NCBI RefSeq assembly: GCF_001865065.1
Contig: NZ_MJGN01000021.1
Location: 1-51,872 of the forward strand
Source of the DNA: Curtobacterium sp. MCBA15_008
GTDB taxonomy: Bacteria; Actinomycetota; Actinomycetes; Actinomycetales; Microbacteriaceae
DNA: 51,872 bases
Direction: 5' to 3'
The notes below the pieces were generated by a model. That model ran no database searches. It had not been told where the DNA came from and was given only the letters and a program-made list of their open reading frames with translations. Positions 7,714 to 16,102 of this stretch are shown here, one piece after another. Position 1 is the stretch's first letter, and every line of letters begins with the position of its first letter. Position numbers and translations under genes: made by a program.

Positions 7714-10476
7714 ATGCAGACAGGCCCGACAGTGCACCACCGGACGACCGAACCGGTGATCCCGCCCGCCGACGACCACTCGGTCCTCGACCGCTGGGCA
7801 CGGGTCGTCGCGACGGTCCCGGAGGCGCCGGCGCTCGCCGGGGCCGGTACCGCACGGACCTTCCGCGAGACGGACCGGACGGTCCGGTCGCTGGCCGCCG
7901 TGCTCGGTGACGTGCTCCGGCCGGACGACCGATCCGGTGCCGGGGTCGGACCGGAGCAGACCGGTGCGTCCGTCCCGGTCGGGATCATGGCCGGGCACAC
8001 CACCGAGACCGTCGTCGGCATGCTCGCGCTGTTCGCCGCCGGCCGCACGGTCGTCGTGCTCGACGACCACCTGCCCGAGGCCCGGCTGCAGCACGTGGTG
8101 TCGCTCGCCGGGATCACCGAGGTCCTCGCCGACGACGCGCGCACGGACCTCGCGGCCGCCGTCCTCGGCGCCACCGGCACGGTCCACCAGCTCGACGCCC
8201 TCATCGCCAGGGCGACGGACACCGCGACGGCGACCGACACCGCGACGCCGGCCGACACCGCCGCAGCGAACCGCCCCGGTGGCACCGACCCGGCGGCGAT
8301 CGTGTTCACCTCGGGGTCGACCGGCCTGCCGAAGGGCGTCGCGATGACGCACCGGCAGCTCCTCCGGAACGTCGAGCAGAGCGCCGTGAGCGCGGCCTAC
8401 CGTCCCGGTGACCTGGTCGGCGTCGTCCTGCCCCTCTCCTTCGCCGCCGGCATCCTGACCACGCTCGACAGCATGCTCAGCGGGGCCGCGGCGGTCCTGC
8501 TCGACGCCCGCGACCTCGGCACCGAACGACTGCTCGAGGGCATGGACACCGAGCACGTGACCGCCGTGGTCTGCACCCCGCACCTCCTGCGGTCGATCGT
8601 CTCGACGGTGAGCGACCACGGCCCCGCGACGGCCGACCCGCGTCGGCACGCCGGCGAGCCCACGCTGCACCCGGCCCTCGCGCGGCTCCGCTTCGTGATG
8701 ACGGTCGGAGAGCCCATCACGGGCACCGACGTGCACGCCGCGCGCCCGGTCCTCGGCGACCGGACCGTGCTCTGGAACGGCTTCGGCTCGAGCGAGATGG
8801 GTGCCGTCTCGTACTTCCCGGTCGGACCGGACGACGAGGTGCCGGCCGGCGTGGTCCCCGCCGGGTACACGCCGCCGGGCAAGACCGCCCGCGTGCTCCG
8901 CGAGGACGGCTCCGTCGCCGACGCGGGGGAGACCGGCCAGCTCGTCGTTGTGTCGGACGGCATGACCGCCGGCTACTGGGGCGCACCCGAGAAGACGCGG
9001 GAGCACCTCGGCGTCGACGAGGACGGCACGCCGCTCTGGCGGCAGGGCGACCTCGCACGCCTCGAGGCGGACGGCTGCCTGGTCCTGCTCGGACGCGACG
9101 ACGACGCCGTGAAGGTGCGCGGCTACCTCGTGGAACCGAGCGAGGTCGAGGCCGCGCTCCGCGCCGTCGAGGACGTGCACGACGTCGTCGTGACCGCGCT
9201 CGTCGAACCACCGGCAGTCACCCGGCTCGTCGCCTACGTCGTCGGTCGGCCCGGCCGGCGCACGCCAGCACCGGCCGCGCTGCGGCGGGCACTCCGCGAG
9301 CGCCTGCCCGAGTACATGGTGCCGGCGGCGATCGTCCCGATGCCCGAGCTGCCCCGCAACGAGCGCGGCAAGGTCGACCGGGCGAAGCTCCCCGGCGCCC
9401 CGTCGCTCGAGGTCGAGATGGTCGAGGGCGAGTACGACCAGTGGGAGCTCGTCGTCGGCCAGATCTGGGCCGAGGTGCTCGGGCTCCGCGGCGTCCACCT
9501 CGACGAGGACTTCACCGCGCTCGGCGGCGACTCGCTGTCGGCCGAGGAGATGCTCGCGATCGTGCAGGCGCGGCTCGGTGTCGACCTCCGCGCGTCGGAG
9601 CTCCTCGAACAGCCCACGCTGCGCGCCTTCGCCCGCCGCGTGCGGGTCGGCGCGAAGTCGCTGCCGAGCCACCCCGACGTGGTCAAGGTCTCCGAGGCGC
9701 GACAGCCCGGTCGTCCGCCGGTGTTCTGCCTGAGCGGTGCCGGCGCGCTCGGCCTGACGTTCCTCCCGCTCTCCCGCTACCTGCCGGAGCACGACGTGTA
9801 CGCGTTCCAGCAGCACGGCCTGGAGCGACGGGCCGTCCCGGACTGGAGCATCCAGCGGACGGCTCGGCGCACGGTCGAGCTGATGCGGATCGTCCAGCCC
9901 CGCGGCCCCTACCTGCTCGTCGGGCACTCCCTGGGCGGCCTCGTCGCGCTCGAGGTCGCGAAGCTCCTCACCGAGGGCGGGGAACACGTCGAACACGTCG
10001 CGATCCTCGACACCTACCTGCCGCGCAGCAGCGCCGAACAGGCACAGCTGCACTTCGGCCGGATGCAGCCGACCCCGATCCGGAACCCGGCGCTCCGCGC
10101 GGTCAAGCACGGCCTCGACCGGATGGCCAAGCGGATCCTGCCGGCCGGTGTGCCGGTGGGCGAGGAGTTCGCGAAGCGGGTCCGCGCGTACGGGGCCGGT
10201 GTGCTCCGCTACGGCGGGCAGAAGGACTTCGACGCGCTCTTCGACCAGGCGAGCATCGTCACCCGGCGCCACACACCCACCCCCTACGCCGGGGCGGCCA
10301 CGTTCGTGCTCGCGGACGGCAACCCCGACGTCGACGGCTGGGGCGACGTGCTCCGCGGGACGACGTCGACGGTGCGGATCGAGAGCGAGCACAGCTCGCT
10401 GCTGCGCGAGCCCCACGTGGCCGAGCTGGCCGCCGCCCTCCGGACCGCCTTCACGACGGACCGGCCGGGTTCCTGA
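7714..10476 (+). CDS. Single-module NRPS-like enzyme: adenylation, carrier, thioesterase (no condensation domain)
   Basis: 920 aa. The adenylation domain spans about residues 20-560, with FTSGSTGLPKG near 197, GFGSSEMG, the hinge region GRDDDAVKVRGY and the catalytic-lysine motif NERGKVDR. The carrier domain has GGDSLS with the phosphopantetheine serine at 607. The type-I thioesterase has GHSLGG with nucleophile Ser739, a following ILDTYLP Asp, and a late ESEHSSLL His. No condensation, reductase or epimerase domain is present. Aligned on SFDASVWEMF of GrsA, the Asp that binds the alpha-amino group is Ala244 (SFAAGILTTL), so the substrate is probably not an alpha-amino acid. A Thr/Ala/Asp-rich insertion lies around residues 168-185. 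The start has an AGGGGAG ribosome site. The A-T-TE order is that of furanone/quinone synthetases such as RalA, but the context suggests glycan acylation. It needs a phosphopantetheinyl transferase encoded elsewhere. Confidence 0.88.
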   Translation: MQTGPTVHHRTTEPVIPPADDHSVLDRWARVVATVPEAPALAGAGTARTFRETDRTVRSLAAVLGDVLRPDDRSGAGVGPEQTGASVPVGIMAGHTTETVVGMLALFAAGRTVVVLDDHLPEARLQHVVSLAGITEVLADDARTDLAAAVLGATGTVHQLDALIARATDTATATDTATPADTAAANRPGGTDPAAIVFTSGSTGLPKGVAMTHRQLLRNVEQSAVSAAYRPGDLVGVVLPLSFAAGILTTLDSMLSGAAAVLLDARDLGTERLLEGMDTEHVTAVVCTPHLLRSIVSTVSDHGPATADPRRHAGEPTLHPALARLRFVMTVGEPITGTDVHAARPVLGDRTVLWNGFGSSEMGAVSYFPVGPDDEVPAGVVPAGYTPPGKTARVLREDGSVADAGETGQLVVVSDGMTAGYWGAPEKTREHLGVDEDGTPLWRQGDLARLEADGCLVLLGRDDDAVKVRGYLVEPSEVEAALRAVEDVHDVVVTALVEPPAVTRLVAYVVGRPGRRTPAPAALRRALRERLPEYMVPAAIVPMPELPRNERGKVDRAKLPGAPSLEVEMVEGEYDQWELVVGQIWAEVLGLRGVHLDEDFTALGGDSLSAEEMLAIVQARLGVDLRASELLEQPTLRAFARRVRVGAKSLPSHPDVVKVSEARQPGRPPVFCLSGAGALGLTFLPLSRYLPEHDVYAFQQHGLERRAVPDWSIQRTARRTVELMRIVQPRGPYLLVGHSLGGLVALEVAKLLTEGGEHVEHVAILDTYLPRSSAEQAQLHFGRMQPTPIRNPALRAVKHGLDRMAKRILPAGVPVGEEFAKRVRAYGAGVLRYGGQKDFDALFDQASIVTRRHTPTPYAGAATFVLADGNPDVDGWGDVLRGTTSTVRIESEHSSLLREPHVAELAAALRTAFTTDRPGS

Positions 10477-10488
10477 CCCGACCACGGG

Positions 10489-10534
10489 ACGGACTGGAGG
10501 CGCGTGGCGACCCCGCCACGCGCCTCCAGTCCGT
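10489..10534. terminator. Long perfect hairpin (GGAGGCGCG family)
   Basis: Arms 10489-10509 and 10514-10534 pair over 21 bp with loop ACCC. It starts 12 bp after the stop of the A-T-TE gene. It is the first of four such hairpins sharing the GGAGGCGCG core. There is no T run, so it may act as a barrier or RNA-stabilising element rather than a classical terminator. Confidence 0.7.
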
Positions 10535-10566
10535 CCGACACCCCGACACACCCGTGCGGTGCGGCT

Positions 10567-10580
10567 TGCGGGTTCCCGTA
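10567..10580 (+). promoter_or_regulatory. Cluster motif site 3 (TGCGGGTTCCCGTA)
   Basis: Fits the shared near-palindrome, with an extra TGCGGC directly before it as at site 1. It lies 168 bp before the first gene of the 10748-14526 operon. Confidence 0.45.
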
Positions 10581-10747
10581 TCCCCGGTGGGGGGTCCGCA
10601 ACCAGTGCCCGACCGCATTGACCAGCCCCGTCCCCCGGACGATGGTTGGTCTCAGCCCAGGGAACGGTGAACCACCCCGTTCCGGCGCCCACCCAGCGCC
10701 GCGTCCGTCACGACTCTCGTACGCACCCTGAACCCGACAGGAGCACC

Positions 10748-11578
10748 ATGTCCGCCAGCACAGCCCGACCCCGAGACCCACGCGTCTCGGTCGTCGTCCC
10801 CGCGAGGAACGAGGCCCGAAACCTCGAGATCATCCTCCCGATGCTCCCGCCCGTGTACGAGGTGATCCTCGTCGACGGCAACTCGGTGGACGACACCATC
10901 GCGACGGCGCAGCGCGTCATGCCGACGATCAAGGTGGTCCAGCAGACCCGCAAGGGCAAGGGCAACGCGCTCGCCTGCGGCTTCGAGGCCGTCACCGGCG
11001 ACATCGTCGTCATGTTCGACGCCGACTGCTCCGCCGACGCCGCCGAGATCCCGCGCTTCGTGCAGGCACTCGTCGACGGCGCGGACGTCGCCAAGGGCTC
11101 GCGGTACGCGCCCGGCGGCGGCAGCGACGACATCACGATCATCCGTGGCCTCGGCAACAAGGGGCTCAACATGATCTCCAACCTGCTGCTCGGCGCGAAG
11201 TACACCGACCTCTGCTACGGGTACAACGCCTTCTGGGCGGACACCCTGCCGACGATCGGCCTGCTGTCGTCGACGCTCCCGCAGCCGTCCGACGGCTCGA
11301 TGCGCTGGGGTGACGGCTTCGAGATCGAGACGATCCTGACCTGCCGTTGGTCCGCCGCGGAGTTCGCGATCACCGAGGTGCCGAGCCACGAGAAGCTCCG
11401 CGTGCACGGCACCAGCAACCTCAACGCGATCAGCGACGGCATCCGCGTCCTGAAGTCGATCATGCACGAGCGTCGCCGCGCCCGCGAGGCGAAGGCCCGC
11501 ATGCGCCTCATGCCGACCCCGGTCCAGGGCCTCGTGGTCCCGGCCGCCGTCCCGGCGATGGACGAGGAAGCGGCGTGA
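10748..11578 (+). CDS. GT2 family glycosyltransferase, polyprenyl-phosphate sugar synthase type
   Basis: 276 aa, the length and pattern of dolichyl-phosphate mannose synthase/GtrB-like enzymes without C-terminal membrane helices. It has VSVVVPARNEARNL, the loop KGKGNALACGFEAV, the metal-binding DADCS and a KGSRYAPGGGSDD segment. It probably moves a sugar from a nucleotide donor to a polyprenyl phosphate or a growing lipid-linked glycan on the inner face of the membrane. The AGGAGCACC ribosome site fixes the ATG. Its stop overlaps the next GTG by 4 bp (GTGA), so translation is coupled. Confidence 0.88.
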   Translation: MSASTARPRDPRVSVVVPARNEARNLEIILPMLPPVYEVILVDGNSVDDTIATAQRVMPTIKVVQQTRKGKGNALACGFEAVTGDIVVMFDADCSADAAEIPRFVQALVDGADVAKGSRYAPGGGSDDITIIRGLGNKGLNMISNLLLGAKYTDLCYGYNAFWADTLPTIGLLSSTLPQPSDGSMRWGDGFEIETILTCRWSAAEFAITEVPSHEKLRVHGTSNLNAISDGIRVLKSIMHERRRAREAKARMRLMPTPVQGLVVPAAVPAMDEEAA

Positions 11579-12549
11579 CCCGCCCGACGGTCGCCGTCGT
11601 CATCTGCGCGTACACGCAGCAGCGCTGGGGAGACCTGCAGGACGCTGTCGAGTCGGCGAAGCGCCAGCCCGACTCGACCGAGGTGATCGTCGTCATCGAC
11701 CACGAGCCCGAGCTGTTCCGTCGTGCTGCCGCACGGTGGCCGGAGCTCCGGGTCGTCGAGAACGCCGAGGACCGCGGGCTCTCCGGCGCCCGCAACACCG
11801 GCGTGGCCCTGACGGACGCCGACGTCGTCGCGTTCCTCGACGACGACGCCACCGCTGACCCGGACTGGCTCGTGCACCTCGTCGACGCGCTCGAGGAGCC
11901 GGACGTCGTCGGCGTGGGCGGCCGGGCGACCCCGTCGTGGCCGACCGCGACCGGCGCTGGCCCGTACCCGGACGAGCTCCTGTGGATCGTCGGCTGCAGC
12001 TACGCCGGCCTGCCCACCGAGTCGGCCGACGTCCGGAACGTGATCGGCTCGAGCATGGCGTTCCACCGTGACGTCGTCCTCGCCGCCGGCGGGTTCCGTT
12101 CCGGCATCGGCCGGGTCGGCAACCACCCCCTCGGGTGCGAGGAGACCGAGCTGTGCATCCGCATCGCCCGGATCCGTCCCGGCGCCCGGATCCGCTTCGA
12201 GCCGCGCTCGAACGTCTCGCACCGGGTCTCCCCGGACCGCGTGACGATGCGGTACCTGCGGCGACGGAGCTACTACGAGGGCATCTCGAAGGCCGTCCTC
12301 AGCCGTCGGGTCGGGGCCCGCGACTCGCTCTCCAGCGAGTCGACGTACCTCACCCGTGTGCTCCCCGGCGCGGTGCTCCGCGAGCTCCGCGGCCTCGGTC
12401 GCGGCGGGGGCCTGCGCGCCCTGGCGATCGTGGTCTCGGCCGTCTCCACCGTCTTCGGCTACGGGGTCGGACGCGTGTTCGGCACCGTCGTCGTCCGGGC
12501 TCCGGCGCCGGCCCCGGCGCCCGTGCAGCTGCCCGTCGCAGCACCCTGA
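11575..12549 (+). CDS. GT2 family glycosyltransferase
   Basis: 324 aa from a GTG that overlaps the upstream stop. Its frame continues upstream inside the previous gene, which is a shadow. GT-A features are VAVVICAYTQQRWGD, the segment LSGARNTGVALTDAD, and FLDDDAT with the DxD, then a GCEETELCIRIAR segment in the catalytic position. The C-terminal 60 residues contain a hydrophobic stretch (LAIVVSAVSTVFGYGVG) that may anchor it, followed by an Ala/Pro-rich tail. Middle gene of the operon 10748-14526. Donor and acceptor unknown. Confidence 0.85.
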   Translation: MTRPTVAVVICAYTQQRWGDLQDAVESAKRQPDSTEVIVVIDHEPELFRRAAARWPELRVVENAEDRGLSGARNTGVALTDADVVAFLDDDATADPDWLVHLVDALEEPDVVGVGGRATPSWPTATGAGPYPDELLWIVGCSYAGLPTESADVRNVIGSSMAFHRDVVLAAGGFRSGIGRVGNHPLGCEETELCIRIARIRPGARIRFEPRSNVSHRVSPDRVTMRYLRRRSYYEGISKAVLSRRVGARDSLSSESTYLTRVLPGAVLRELRGLGRGGGLRALAIVVSAVSTVFGYGVGRVFGTVVVRAPAPAPAPVQLPVAAP

Positions 12550-12603
12550 CGCGGATCCGTCCGCGCCCCACACCACCCAGCACCTCACGTACAGAAGAAC
12601 GAC

Positions 12604-14526
12604 ATGCGAACGAACGACCCCGCCCCGAGTGCCACCCTCCGACGACGTTGGCGGGTGGCACTCGCGGTCGCGGCGGCCGTCGTCCTGGCCGGGGCGGTGT
12701 CCGCGCCGAGTCTCCTCGCCCAGTCCAGCGCCGGGGCGGCGACCACGGCGGACTGCAGCGCCGGCAAGGTCCTGACCGTCGTCGCGCACGCCGACGACGA
12801 CCTGCTGTTCGAGGGGACCGAGCTCCGGAAGGACATCGCCTCGGGCCAGTGCGTCCGCTCGGTGGTCGTCACCGCGGGGGACGCCGGCAAGAACGCCACG
12901 TACTGGAAGGGCCGGCAGACGGGCCTCGAGGCCGCGTACGCGAACCTCGCCGGTGTCACGAACGCCTGGACCTCGTCGTCGGTCAGCGCAGCCGGCAAGA
13001 CGGTGCTCACCCGCACCCTCACGGCGGCCCCGCGGCTGAGCCTCGTCTTCCTGCAGCTGCCGGACGGCAACATCGACGGGTCCGGGTTCGCCGCCACGCG
13101 GTACCAGAGCCTGCAGAAGCTGTACCAGGGCTCCATCACGAGCATGAACACCGTGTCGGGCGCGAACACCGCGACGACCTACACGCTCGCGCAGCTCAGG
13201 GCGACGCTGCTCGCGCTGATGAACGGGTACGCCCCGCAGGCCGTGCACACCCTCGACCACGTCGGCACCTACGGCGACGGCGACCACAGCGACCACCACA
13301 CGGTCGCCTACCTCACCCAGGCGGCGCAGCAGCAGCTCGGCGCCGCGAGCACGCTGACCGGCTACATGGGCTACCCGATCGCCGACCGCCCGTCGAACCT
13401 CACCACCGCCCAGACCCAGGCCAAGGGCAACACCTTCTTCGTCTACGCGTCGCACGACGCCGAGACCTGCGCGTCCGTCGCGTCGTGCTCGTCGCGCCCC
13501 GAGGGCTCGTGGCTCAGCCGCGAGTACACCGTCGGAGCGCAGCAGCCCACCGACCCGGGAACGGGGACCGGCGGCTCGGTGGGTGCGGACGTCACCGCGC
13601 GCGCCACCGTCAGCGCGAGCAGCGAGAACCCCGCCGACGGGCAGACCGCGGCGAAGGCCGTCGACGGCGTGGCCAGTGGCTACCCCGACGCGCCGACCGC
13701 CGAGTGGGCGACCCGCGGTGGCGGCACGGGCTCGTGGCTCCAGCTCACGTGGTCGAGTCCGGTCACGCTCGGCGCCGTCGACCTCGCCGACCGGCCGAAC
13801 GCCGACGACCGGATCACGGCGGGCACGCTGACCTTCTCGGACGGCACCACCGTCGCCGTGCCGTCGCTCGACAACGGTGGCGCGTTCACCCGCGTTGCGT
13901 TCTCGTCGCGGCAGGTCACCTCGGTGCGGCTCACCGTGACCGGCGTGAGCGCGACGACGCGGAACGTCGGGCTGGCGGAGATCCGCGCGTTCGCTCCGGG
14001 GACCTCGACGCCGACGCCGACGCCCACCCCGACGCCGACTCCCACGCCCACCCCGACTCCCACGCCCACGCCCACGCCGACTCCGACGCCCACCCCGACT
14101 CCGGGCGGGACCGACGTCACCGGGTCGGCGACGGCCACGGCGGCCTGGGACGACCCCTCCACCGGGCAGACCGCCGCGAAGGCGATCGACGGGGTGGTCA
14201 GCGGCTACCCCGCGAACCCCTCCGCGGAGTGGGTCGCACCGTGGGGCACGACGGGTGTCTGGCTGCAGCTCGACTGGGCGTCCGCGAAGTCCCTGGGCAA
14301 GATCGTCCTCTCCGACCGTCCGAACGGCGACGACCAGGTCACGAGCGGGACGCTGACGTTCTCCGACGGCAGCCAGGTGCAGGTCGGGGCGCTCCCGAAC
14401 GACGCAACACCGTCGACCGTGACCTTCACCCCGCGGAACGTCACCTGGGTCCGGTTCACGGTCACCGGGGTGTCGGCCAGCACCCGCAACGTCGGGCTGG
14501 CCGAGCTGCGGGCGTACACGGGCTGA
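12604..14526 (+). CDS. Secreted PIG-L/LmbE-family deacetylase with two discoidin-like domains
   Basis: 640 aa. A Sec signal peptide (Arg-rich N-region, hydrophobic core to about residue 36) precedes a PIG-L/LmbE domain at about 53-310. The metal motif reads AHADDD at 61-66 where the family has AHPDDE; His62, Asp64 and Asp65 are kept. The second metal motif is H-S-D-H-H at 228-232. Two similar ~140-residue beta-rich domains of the F5/8 type C style follow (about 326-462 and 503-640), separated by 16 Thr-Pro repeats at 469-500. The enzyme should remove N-acetyl groups from extracellular amino sugars while the C-terminal domains hold glycan. It is the last gene of the operon and ends in front of three hairpins. 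Confidence 0.85.
   Translation: MRTNDPAPSATLRRRWRVALAVAAAVVLAGAVSAPSLLAQSSAGAATTADCSAGKVLTVVAHADDDLLFEGTELRKDIASGQCVRSVVVTAGDAGKNATYWKGRQTGLEAAYANLAGVTNAWTSSSVSAAGKTVLTRTLTAAPRLSLVFLQLPDGNIDGSGFAATRYQSLQKLYQGSITSMNTVSGANTATTYTLAQLRATLLALMNGYAPQAVHTLDHVGTYGDGDHSDHHTVAYLTQAAQQQLGAASTLTGYMGYPIADRPSNLTTAQTQAKGNTFFVYASHDAETCASVASCSSRPEGSWLSREYTVGAQQPTDPGTGTGGSVGADVTARATVSASSENPADGQTAAKAVDGVASGYPDAPTAEWATRGGGTGSWLQLTWSSPVTLGAVDLADRPNADDRITAGTLTFSDGTTVAVPSLDNGGAFTRVAFSSRQVTSVRLTVTGVSATTRNVGLAEIRAFAPGTSTPTPTPTPTPTPTPTPTPTPTPTPTPTPTPTPGGTDVTGSATATAAWDDPSTGQTAAKAIDGVVSGYPANPSAEWVAPWGTTGVWLQLDWASAKSLGKIVLSDRPNGDDQVTSGTLTFSDGSQVQVGALPNDATPSTVTFTPRNVTWVRFTVTGVSASTRNVGLAELRAYTG
14008..14103 (+). repeat. 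Thr-Pro codon repeat
   Basis: Sixteen consecutive Thr-Pro codon pairs made of ACS-CCS hexamers inside the LmbE-like gene. Such a tract can change length by replication slippage and forms an extended linker in the protein. Confidence 0.9.
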
Positions 14527-14827
14527 CCGGTCCGCCACCGCACCGGCCCGACCGGTCCGGTGCGGTGGTGGACGGGACCGACGACGGACGGGAGGCGCGG
14601 TGCCGGCTGGCACCGCGCCTCCCGTCCGTCGTGGGCACGGCCCACGGCGTCGGCCGGGTGACGAGCGCACGTCCGGTCCGCAGGATCAGCGCGTGCGCGA
14701 GGGCGTACCCACACGCACGGATGTCGGATCCGGACGGCGGAACCCGGGGTTCGCGGTCCGGATCCGACAGCAGCGAAGAGCGACGTCGGTCCCCGGGGGA
14801 ACCGCGGCCGGAAGGGCGGTGAGCGGG
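14527..14827. terminator. Convergent intergenic region with three hairpins
   Basis: 301 bp between convergent genes and no credible coding frame. Hairpin 1 pairs 14535-14546 with 14557-14568 (12 bp). Hairpin 2 pairs 14581-14604 with 14609-14632 (24 bp, loop GGCT, GGAGGCGCGGTGCC family). Hairpin 3 pairs 14722-14735 with 14756-14769 (14 bp), with a nested 6-bp stem in its loop. Together they should insulate the two operons from each other. Confidence 0.7.
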
Positions 14828-16102
14828 CTAGCGGCGCGCGTGCTCGAGCAGGGCGCGGACGACGCCGCTGACGTGCGGCCCGCGGCCGTACCGGTCGCGC
14901 ACCCAGGCGCGGCACCGGTCGCCGAGGGAGAGGTCGTGGTCGAGACGGTCCAGCGTGTCGAGCACCGCGGTGGCGAGCGCGTCGGCGTCCGTCGGGTCCA
15001 CCGTGGACGACGCCCACTCGCCGGACAGGATCTCGCCGGTGCCGCCACCGGCGGCGGCCACCACCGGACGCCCGGTCGACATCGCCTCGACGACGACTCG
15101 GCCGAAGCCCTCGGGCTCGATCGACGGGGCGACGACCATGTCGGCGGCGTGCAGGAGCGGGACGACGTCGTCGCGTTCGGGCAGGACCACCACCGAACCG
15201 GCGGGGAGTGCCGCCACGGCGCGCTGGAGGTCCTCGGCGTCGGCCGGTGCGACCGCGCCGGCCAGGACGAGCACCGGGAGTCGTCGGGTCTCGGTGGCGG
15301 CGTCGGCCTGGACCGGCCCGAGTGCGGGCGTGAGTGCGGGCGTGCGGGCGTGCAGCGCGTGCGACGGCACGACGGAGTGCTGGCGTTCGACGTCCTGCTC
15401 GAGGACGATCCGCCACGCGTCGAGCAGGGCGAACACCCCCTTGGAGCGGGAGAGGCGCCCGTAGTACAGGACGACACGGGCGTCGTCGTCGAGTCCGAGT
15501 CCGAGTCCGAGCGCGAGCCGCGCGCGCTTCGCGGCGGCCGGCGAGGCAGCGGGGAAGAGTGCGGTGTCGACGCCGTTCGGCACGACGGTGATCCGGTCGG
15601 CCGGGATGCCCACGGCGGCCCAGGCACGCGCCATCGCGTGGGAGACCGCCAGGTAGTGGGTCCGGCCGCCGGCGATCGCGCCGAGGCGGCGGTAGTTCGG
15701 TGCGTGGTGCAGGTGCACCACGAGCGGGACGCCGGACACCAGCGAGGCGACGCGGCCCCAGGGCAGGTGCTCCGGTCGGTTCAGCCAGAGGACGTCGAGG
15801 TGCGAACCGCGCAGGCGGAGTCCGTCGCGGACGAACCTCGCGGCGTCCCGCAGTGCGCTGCGGACGCCGAACGCGCGGTCACCGGTCAGGTGCAGGGGGA
15901 CCCCGAGCTGGTCGTACTCGGCGCTGTCCGGTGTCGTGTCCGCGGGCCGAGACGGCGCGCCGTGCCACACCTCGACGTGGTGTCCGGCTCGGAGGAGCTC
16001 GCGGGTGTCCTCGAGGACGCAACGCTCGACCCCGCCGGTCAGGGCGAGGTCGTTCGTGACGACGCCGATCCGGAGGGTGCGGCGTTCCGTCGGGCCGGTC
16101 AC
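14828..16102 (-). CDS. GT4 family glycosyltransferase
   Basis: 424 aa, GT-B fold. The N-terminal domain starts RIGVVTNDLALTGGVERCV. The linker has AVSHAMARAWAAVGIP and TVVPNGVDTALF. The C-terminal domain has VLYYGRLSRSKGVFAL and the family EX7E-type motif EPEGFGRVVVEAM. It would transfer a hexose to the lipid-linked glycan at the cytoplasmic face. The GTG start overlaps the stop of the flippase gene (GTGA). An insertion around residues 245-290, rich in Ala, His and Thr, is longer than usual for the family. Last gene of the operon 18578 to 14828. Confidence 0.85.
   Translation of the reverse strand: MTGPTERRTLRIGVVTNDLALTGGVERCVLEDTRELLRAGHHVEVWHGAPSRPADTTPDSAEYDQLGVPLHLTGDRAFGVRSALRDAARFVRDGLRLRGSHLDVLWLNRPEHLPWGRVASLVSGVPLVVHLHHAPNYRRLGAIAGGRTHYLAVSHAMARAWAAVGIPADRITVVPNGVDTALFPAASPAAAKRARLALGLGLGLDDDARVVLYYGRLSRSKGVFALLDAWRIVLEQDVERQHSVVPSHALHARTPALTPALGPVQADAATETRRLPVLVLAGAVAPADAEDLQRAVAALPAGSVVVLPERDDVVPLLHAADMVVAPSIEPEGFGRVVVEAMSTGRPVVAAAGGGTGEILSGEWASSTVDPTDADALATAVLDTLDRLDHDLSLGDRCRAWVRDRYGRGPHVSGVVRALLEHARR

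Noticed and set aside
7579..10692. A 1037-codon frame antisense to the A-T-TE gene
   Set aside because: Antisense shadow. The plus strand holds all adenylation, carrier and thioesterase motifs.
14008..14103. Tandem repeat as a noncoding satellite
   Set aside because: It is in frame within the LmbE-like gene and encodes Thr-Pro linkers.
11215..14670. A 1151-codon minus-strand frame across the GT2 and LmbE genes
   Set aside because: Low-complexity Arg/Gly product, no ribosome site, antisense to three genes with clear motifs.
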